In this document: piece after piece, positions 5,152 through 9,166 of the stretch
How the letters are laid out: each line of letters begins with the position of its first letter
How positions within the stretch are numbered: position 1 is the stretch's first letter
DNA from: Sulfurimonas sp.
GTDB taxonomy: Bacteria; Campylobacterota; Campylobacteria; Campylobacterales; Sulfurimonadaceae
Assembly (NCBI GenBank): GCA_027066935.1
Contig: JAMOMX010000314.1
Coordinates: forward strand, 1 to 9,166
Direction: 5' to 3'
Length of the DNA: 9,166 nt
Position numbers and translations under genes: made by a program
The notes under the pieces: model-generated
Told to the model about the DNA's origin: nothing
The model's database searches: none
Seen by the model: only the letters and a program-made list of their open reading frames with translations

Positions 5152-6216
5152 ATGCAAAATTTACTAGAAGAACTATATAAAACTGACATTATTGTTAATA
5201 AATTTCATTTTCGTAAAGTGTATTTAGAAGATAAAAGTTACCAAATAAATGGGATCACACAAAGTGGAAAAACTAAACTAATTAAGAATTATTTGTTATC
5301 ACTAAAAAAAAATTCTTATCTATATATAGATTGTTCAGATATAAGAATTGAAGTAGATGAAGTTAATTCTCTTTTGCCAACTTTTTGTTTAACAAATAAA
5401 ATAGATACCTTAGTCTTAGATAATTATACCCCCTCTTTTAACTTTGTAAATGTTTCTCAACTTATAATAAGCTCACAAATACATTATGAAATTGATTTTT
5501 TAAAAACTTTAAAACTTTATCCACTTGATTATGAGGAATTTTTAGCATATGAGCACAAATATGATTCAACTGCTCTAAATCATTTTTTTCAACTTGGTGG
5601 ATTTCCATCTATGCATAAAATAAACTCTGATGAGCGTTATACATATATTCAAAAATCATTAAAAAACACCCTAGATATTCAAGAGTTTGAGATACTAAAG
5701 CTTTGCGCTAAAATGATGGGACAAAAACTATCACCTTTTTCTATATATGAAAGATTAAAACAAACACATAAGATATCTAAAGATAAACTATATAGATGTT
5801 ATGAAAATTTAGATTCAAAAAATTATATACATTTAGTGCAAAAGGTAAACCGCCCACAAGCTACAAAAAAAGTATATCTTTGTGACATATCTTTAAAATC
5901 AGCTCTCACCTCTCAAAAAAACTTTGTTCGTCTTTTTGAAAATATGGTATATTTAGAACTAAAAAAATCTGATAAAAATATATATTATGATGATGGAATT
6001 GATTTTTATCTTCCTCCTACTAATGAGGTGATTTTATGTATGCCTTTTGTGGATGAGCGTACATTGTTTAAAAAAATTGAAGCGATTGAAGCATTTATAT
6101 TTACCTATAATATTAAAAAAATCACAGCAGTAACTATGAACAATGAGGGTAAAATTTCACACCCATTTTCAAAAATTGAGATGTTGCCATTTGATATTTG
6201 GGCACTAGGAGATTAA
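5152..6216 (+). CDS. Divergent P-loop ATPase of AAA_14/DUF4143 type, function unknown
   Basis: This 354-residue protein has an N-terminal P-loop ATPase domain: Walker A GITQSGKT at 34-41, a strand YLYID at 56-60, and a Walker B-like LVLDN at 87-91. It then carries the PL-x-x-x-EF motif (PLDYEEF, 124-130) and GGFP (149-152), which are hallmarks of the AAA_14 family. A helical, probably winged-helix segment (about 180-240) and FENMVYLEL (262-270) lead into a C-terminal region resembling DUF4143's nuclease-like fold, ending IEMLPFDIW. Two departures are visible: asparagine replaces the expected acidic residue after the Walker B Asp, and the E-x-K expected after D284 is missing (ILCMPF instead). 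I see no signal peptide or membrane segment, so it is probably cytoplasmic. It is divergent from rpsJ, and rnhB follows after one base, so the two are likely co-transcribed. No substrate or pathway can be assigned; family assignment is by motif only. Confidence 0.75.
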   Translation: MQNLLEELYKTDIIVNKFHFRKVYLEDKSYQINGITQSGKTKLIKNYLLSLKKNSYLYIDCSDIRIEVDEVNSLLPTFCLTNKIDTLVLDNYTPSFNFVNVSQLIISSQIHYEIDFLKTLKLYPLDYEEFLAYEHKYDSTALNHFFQLGGFPSMHKINSDERYTYIQKSLKNTLDIQEFEILKLCAKMMGQKLSPFSIYERLKQTHKISKDKLYRCYENLDSKNYIHLVQKVNRPQATKKVYLCDISLKSALTSQKNFVRLFENMVYLELKKSDKNIYYDDGIDFYLPPTNEVILCMPFVDERTLFKKIEAIEAFIFTYNIKKITAVTMNNEGKISHPFSKIEMLPFDIWALGD

Positions 6217-6217
6217 T

Positions 6218-6781
6218 ATGCATGAAACCTTAAGTAAACTTTGTGGAATTGATGAAGCTGGTCGTGGTCCTATTGCTGGTGATTTAGTTATAGCTGGATG
6301 TATTTTAGATAGGTTTATAGAGGGCTTAAATGATTCTAAAAAACTCACTGCTAAAAAAAGAGAATCTCTCTATGAAGAAATTATACAAAACGCTAGCTAC
6401 CATGTTGCTAAGTTCACGCCCAAACAAATTGATGATAATGGGATATCGTGGTGTTTAGCATCTGGACTTAGGCAAATTATGGATGTTCTAAGATGTGAAA
6501 ATTATCTATTTGATGGAAATACTACATTTGGTGTTGATAACTTAAAGACTATGGTAAAAGCTGATGGGAAAGTTGCAGAGGTTAGTGCTGCTTCAATAAT
6601 CGCAAAAGTTACACATGATAGAGATATTTTAAAAGAGGCTCTTAAATATCCACAATATCAATTTGAAAAACATAAAGGATACGGAACTGCCCTACATGTA
6701 GAGATGATTAAAAAACATGGTTATTGCCCAATTCATAGAAGAAGCTATAAAATAAAATCATTAATAAATAGATTATTTTAA
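6218..6781 (+). CDS. rnhB: Ribonuclease HII
   Basis: RNase HII cuts the RNA strand of RNA-DNA hybrids and incises 5' of single ribonucleotides embedded in DNA, starting ribonucleotide excision repair in the cytoplasm. The 187-residue product (family about 190-215) begins with the GIDEAGRGPIAGDLV motif, giving metal ligands D12 and E13. LNDSKKL follows at 37-43, then DG with D99, and KADGKVAEVSAASIIAKVTHD with D116. All four catalytic acidic residues are present. The C-terminal KHKGYGT and HGYCPIHRRSYK motifs are also typical. The ATG at 6218 has AGGAG (6207-6211) spaced 6 bases away, inside the end of the ATPase gene, one base after its stop. The two genes therefore look like one operon. Confidence 0.96.
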   Translation: MHETLSKLCGIDEAGRGPIAGDLVIAGCILDRFIEGLNDSKKLTAKKRESLYEEIIQNASYHVAKFTPKQIDDNGISWCLASGLRQIMDVLRCENYLFDGNTTFGVDNLKTMVKADGKVAEVSAASIIAKVTHDRDILKEALKYPQYQFEKHKGYGTALHVEMIKKHGYCPIHRRSYKIKSLINRLF

Positions 6782-6784
6782 AAT

Positions 6785-6792
6785 GATATACT
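6785..6792 (+). promoter_or_regulatory. Possible extended -10 promoter of the globin gene
   Basis: TGATATAC followed by T gives TGn plus TATACT (6787-6792), one mismatch from TATAAT. It lies just after the rnhB stop, and transcription from about 6799 would leave a leader of roughly 27 nt. The ten bases AAATGATATA here (6781-6790) are identical to those around the ATPase promoter (5134-5143). The element is short and the region AT-rich, so read-through from the rnhB operon is an alternative. Confidence 0.4.
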
Positions 6793-6825
6793 TCTGTCTA
6801 ATTACACAAAATTTGGCGGTACTAG

Positions 6826-7260
6826 ATGGCAGTCTCTGTTAAAAATGTCAACATCCTTTATAAATCCAGTGGTTTAATAGAAAAAAAATCTGCTGAAATT
6901 GCTAAAACTATGTATACAATACTCTTTGATTTACATCCAGAGATGAAAACCTTTTTTGAGGGTGCACCATCACATCAACATACTCTTTTAGCAGAAACCA
7001 TATCATCTTACGCTGTTAATATTCGCAATCTACACATACTAAAACCAGCTCTTGAAAAAATTGCTAAAACACATGTAGAAGTTGGTGTCCAACCCCACCA
7101 ATATAAAATCATTAAAAAGGTGCTTCTTCTATCATTTAAAGAGGTTTTAGGCAAGGATGCAACTACGGAGCTTATAGGTGCGTGGGATGAAGCAATAACA
7201 TATGTATCTCATATGTTAATAGGGATAGAAAAAAAACTTTACTCTGAGATAAATACTTAA
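6826..7260 (+). CDS. Single-domain globin (flavohaemoglobin-like haem protein)
   Basis: This 144-residue protein resembles the single-domain globins of Campylobacter (Cgb) and Vitreoscilla, which bind haem; Cgb protects against nitric oxide. Aligned by eye with the flavohaemoglobin haem domain, it shows Tyr B10 at Y30, HPEMKTFF with Phe CD1 at F44, Gln E7 at Q51, and the proximal His F8 at H83 in AKTHVEVGV. Y93 and E135 are candidates for the Tyr/Glu that hydrogen-bond the proximal His in this family. The C-terminus reads IEKKLY as in Cgb. There is no reductase domain, so an outside electron donor would be needed. The Shine-Dalgarno is the imperfect GGCGGT 5 bases before the ATG; an in-frame TAG directly upstream rules out a longer start. 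NO detoxification is an inference; oxygen delivery or sensing are alternatives. Confidence 0.92.
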   Translation: MAVSVKNVNILYKSSGLIEKKSAEIAKTMYTILFDLHPEMKTFFEGAPSHQHTLLAETISSYAVNIRNLHILKPALEKIAKTHVEVGVQPHQYKIIKKVLLLSFKEVLGKDATTELIGAWDEAITYVSHMLIGIEKKLYSEINT

Positions 7261-7271
7261 TACACTATTTT

Positions 7272-7288
7272 AATATTTTAAAAATATT
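7272..7288. terminator. All-AT palindrome between convergent globin and moeA genes, possible weak bidirectional terminator
   Basis: AATATTTT (7272-7279) and AAAATATT (7281-7288) are exact reverse complements around a single A. A realistic RNA hairpin would have about 7 pairs and a 3-base loop. The element lies 11 bases after the globin stop and contains the last codons and stop of moeA, so it could serve both converging transcripts. The stem has no G-C pair, so it would be weak, and no clean T tract follows on either strand. Confidence 0.3.
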
Positions 7289-8489
7289 CTAATAAAATTA
7301 TATTTACAAATGTATCTTCTTCTAAATCTCCATCATCTTCACCTGTAACCATTAAGGCACTAGAATTTAAAAGATTTGTTAAAATTGCTGAACTACCAAC
7401 TTTTTTACCATCAAAATTTACAAAGTATTGCCCATCTTCTACAACTATATTACAAGCTGTAAATTCAGTGTTTTTACTTCTTTTTATAAATGGTTCTTGT
7501 AATTTTGCTTCAATAATTTTATATGGACTATGACAACCAAGCATTTTTGATACAAGGGGCAAGCCATAAAGTATTGATGTTACAGTTGATGAGTATGCAA
7601 ATCCAGGGAGAGCTAAAATAAATTTTTCATCTTTTTGAGCTACCATTATGTGTCGTCCTGGTTTAATAGCTACACCTTTAAAAACTACATCAGCACCTAG
7701 GCGAGGTACTATATCTTTTACAAAATCATAATCACCAACACTTACACCACCAGTGCTTACAACTATATCAGCACTCTCTAATGCTGTTTGGAATGTTTGC
7801 ATAATTTTGTCTTTATCATCACCAACTGTTCCAAGTTGTATAACCTCAGCACCTCCAAGTTCAAACAAAGCAGCCAATGTATAGTTATTTGAGCTTCTTA
7901 TTTGTGATGGGTTGTCACTATCTACTCCCAAATCAAGTATTTCGCTACCAGTTGCGATAATGGCTACTCGTGGCTTAAGAGCTACCCCTACCATCACTCT
8001 ATTTAATCCAGCCATAACACCAATCTCTGCAAAACCTATTTTGGTACCTTTTTTGATTAAGATATCTCCAGCCTTGTAACCCTCACCAACAGGGCGAACA
8101 GATGAACCAAGCTCAACTCTTTGATCTACTGATACCTCAGAGCCATCTACTGAAACATTTTCTATTTGTATTAAAGTGTTTGCACCTTCTGGCATTTTTG
8201 AGCCTGTAAAAGTTTTTATACAGCTACCAGCTTCTATAACTCTAATTTCATTATGTCCTGCTGGATTATTTCCTAAAATTGTGATGCTATCTAAGTCTTG
8301 ATCTGCATATCTAATAGCATAACCATCCATCGAAGCTGTTGGAAATTGAGGGTCGTTATATTTTGCAGCTATATCTTTTGCTAAAATTCTTCCAAGTGAA
8401 GATGAAAGAGGGACATTTTCAAATCGTGTTGAATCAACTTGAAGTAGATCCAACATATTTTGACTTATTTCATAACTTAATAAACTCAT
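7278..8489 (-). CDS. moeA: Molybdopterin molybdenumtransferase MoeA, variant active-site motifs
   Basis: MoeA inserts molybdate into adenylylated molybdopterin, the last step of Mo-cofactor synthesis, in the cytoplasm. The 403-residue product (family about 390-420) has FPTASMDGYA with D55, FTGSKMPEGA at 94-103, a KPRVAIIATGSE strand with E183, the GGVSVGDYD core at 247-255 and the IKPGRH loop at 275-280. The usual LPGNPVS reads LPGFAYSS (294-301), and the expected acidic residue of the GQI-x-D-x-N motif is serine (QIRSSN, 196-201). The C-terminal domain IV (about 325-403) is complete. The ATG overlaps the moaE stop as ATGA with only a weak Shine-Dalgarno, so translational coupling is likely. 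Campylobacterota often carry two MoeA paralogues; this could be the divergent one. Its stop lies inside the convergent palindrome. Confidence 0.93.
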   Translation of the reverse strand: MSLLSYEISQNMLDLLQVDSTRFENVPLSSSLGRILAKDIAAKYNDPQFPTASMDGYAIRYADQDLDSITILGNNPAGHNEIRVIEAGSCIKTFTGSKMPEGANTLIQIENVSVDGSEVSVDQRVELGSSVRPVGEGYKAGDILIKKGTKIGFAEIGVMAGLNRVMVGVALKPRVAIIATGSEILDLGVDSDNPSQIRSSNNYTLAALFELGGAEVIQLGTVGDDKDKIMQTFQTALESADIVVSTGGVSVGDYDFVKDIVPRLGADVVFKGVAIKPGRHIMVAQKDEKFILALPGFAYSSTVTSILYGLPLVSKMLGCHSPYKIIEAKLQEPFIKRSKNTEFTACNIVVEDGQYFVNFDGKKVGSSAILTNLLNSSALMVTGEDDGDLEEDTFVNIILLEYF

Positions 8490-8923
8490 TTTAATAATCC
8501 ACTTCCAGTTATTGCAGTTGAACGCTCTTGTGCGTAGATACGCTTTGAGCCTCTTAAATCATACTTCCAAATTGGAGCACTTGCTTTAAAATCTTCAACA
8601 AATTCATCAATAAACTCTAATGCTACACGACGCTTTGGAGAAAAAACAGCAGCGATATAAGAAGACTCATGAAGCATAACATCACCACGAGAGTGAGCCA
8701 TCTTTATAATAGCACCCTTTTTATGAGCTTTTTCTTGCCAAGCTTTAAACCATGATTCTAAAATTGGTTCATAAACATCAAAACTAAGACCATCAATACC
8801 GTCTTCATCACGAATAGTTCCAACAAAGGGGATAAAAGCACCATAGTTACTTTTTTCTTCCTCTTTATACCATCTATCTAAAATAGTTGACACATCTAGT
8901 GAACTATCGTGTAACTCTAACAT
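8486..8923 (-). CDS. moaE: Molybdopterin synthase catalytic (large) subunit MoaE
   Basis: MoaE, as a heterotetramer with MoaD, converts cyclic pyranopterin monophosphate to molybdopterin by adding the dithiolene sulfurs. The 145-residue product (family about 135-155) shows GAFIPFVGTIRDED, with the substrate-binding Arg at R38, and LSFDVYEPILESW. The C-terminal DFKASAPIWK carries both expected lysines, K113 and K120, matching K119 and K126 of E. coli MoaE. The E. coli HR pair (AHRSSA) aligns with K97-R98 (SPKRRVA), so the histidine is replaced. The C-terminus extends past the active site with basic residues and a Gly/Ser-rich end. The ATG lies 3 bases after the moaD stop. The only Shine-Dalgarno-like bases are GGCGG within the codons for MoaD's terminal Gly-Gly, which ties the two translations together. 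Confidence 0.94.
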   Translation of the reverse strand: MLELHDSSLDVSTILDRWYKEEEKSNYGAFIPFVGTIRDEDGIDGLSFDVYEPILESWFKAWQEKAHKKGAIIKMAHSRGDVMLHESSYIAAVFSPKRRVALEFIDEFVEDFKASAPIWKYDLRGSKRIYAQERSTAITGSGLLK

Positions 8924-8926
8924 TAA

Positions 8927-9148
8927 TTATCCGCCACAAACAGGAGGCAATAATGATACTTTGTCACCATCTTTTAAGGCTGTATCTCGTGAAGTAACCA
9001 TCACATCATTAATAGCTACTGCTGAGTTTTCTAACCATTGATTCATCTTCTCATCACCTTGAAGGATTGTTGCTAATTCATTCAAGTTTGATATATCTAC
9101 CTCTAGTGGATCTTTATTTATTGGACCTAAAAATTCAACTCTTACCAA
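8927..9148 (-). CDS. moaD: Molybdopterin synthase sulfur-carrier (small) subunit MoaD, probable TTG start
   Basis: MoaD is a ubiquitin-like sulfur carrier: its C-terminal Gly-Gly is adenylylated by MoeB-type enzymes, turned into a thiocarboxylate and inserted into MoaE. The product ends LPPVCGG, the expected tail, after GDKVSLLPP. The N-terminal VRVEFLGPI strand and AINDVMVT segment fit the beta-grasp fold, and the length (73 residues) is slightly short of the usual 74-90. I place the start at TTG 9148-9146 because AAGGAA (9160-9155) is 6 bases upstream. A TTG at 9154 directly abuts that element, so it is less likely. The frame stays open to the window edge, so a start further upstream cannot be ruled out. 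The gene leads a moaD-moaE-moeA string with gaps of 3 and -4 bases. Confidence 0.9.
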   Translation of the reverse strand: MVRVEFLGPINKDPLEVDISNLNELATILQGDEKMNQWLENSAVAINDVMVTSRDTALKDGDKVSLLPPVCGG

Positions 9149-9154
9149 AATCAA

Positions 9155-9160
9155 TTCCTT
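9155..9160 (-). promoter_or_regulatory. Shine-Dalgarno of moaD
   Basis: AAGGAA on the minus strand lies 6 bases before the TTG at 9148-9146 and directly next to the TTG at 9154-9152. The spacing favours the downstream TTG, which gives a protein starting at VRVEFLGP as in other MoaD sequences. The upstream promoter lies outside the window or further into the neighbouring gene. Confidence 0.6.
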
Positions 9161-9166
9161 AATTTT

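Noticed and set aside
5152..6216. The ATPase as part of an antiphage or toxin-antitoxin system
   Set aside because: Its neighbours are housekeeping genes (rpsJ, rnhB), there is no partner toxin, nuclease or mobile element nearby, and its own nuclease-like motif appears lost.
8924..8926. Separate promoter for moaE or moeA
   Set aside because: The gaps are 3 and -4 bases, and no convincing -10 box stood out at the junctions, so co-transcription from upstream of moaD is simpler.
1..9166. CRISPR arrays, tRNA genes, insertion sequences or riboswitches
   Set aside because: I saw no regularly spaced repeats, cloverleaf-like sequences, transposase motifs, or intergenic space large enough for a known riboswitch. 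The biggest gap, 4995-5151, is accounted for by two promoters and a short inverted repeat.

Overview
The window is AT-rich chromosomal DNA from a member of the Campylobacterota (Epsilonproteobacteria). The ribosomal proteins resemble those of Sulfurimonas and its relatives, and the one clear promoter on the ribosomal side has a -10 box without a recognisable -35, as is usual in this phylum. The genus is an inference from remembered protein sequences; no search was run.

Three blocks are visible. (1) Positions 1-4994, minus strand: the S10 ribosomal protein operon in canonical order, rpsJ-rplC-rplD-rplW-rplB-rpsS-rplV-rpsC-rplP-rpmC-rpsQ-rplN. The rplN gene runs off the left edge. The genes are packed with gaps of at most 9 bases or short overlaps, and transcription probably starts at a -10 box at 5051-5056 with a leader of only about 50 nt. 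(2) Positions 5152-7260, plus strand, divergent from the ribosomal operon: a divergent P-loop ATPase of AAA_14/DUF4143 type, rnhB (RNase HII) one base after it, and then a single-domain globin that probably has its own promoter. (3) Positions 7278-9154, minus strand, convergent with the globin gene: the molybdenum cofactor genes moaD-moaE-moeA. MoaD and MoaE form molybdopterin synthase, and MoeA inserts molybdate into molybdopterin. moaE and moeA overlap as ATGA, so their translation is probably coupled.

Most of the window is ordinary housekeeping DNA. The least understood part is the 5152-6216 ATPase. It keeps a Walker A motif and the PL-x-x-x-EF and GGFP signatures of AAA_14, but it lacks the usual acidic residue after the Walker B aspartate and the E-x-K of the C-terminal nuclease-like domain. 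Its predicted promoter is an extended -10 placed so that the message may begin at or very near the start codon, with a perfect 7-bp inverted repeat directly upstream. MoeA also departs from its family consensus at two active-site motifs. I see no CRISPR array, tRNA, rRNA, insertion sequence or other mobile element, and no non-coding stretch longer than about 160 bases.
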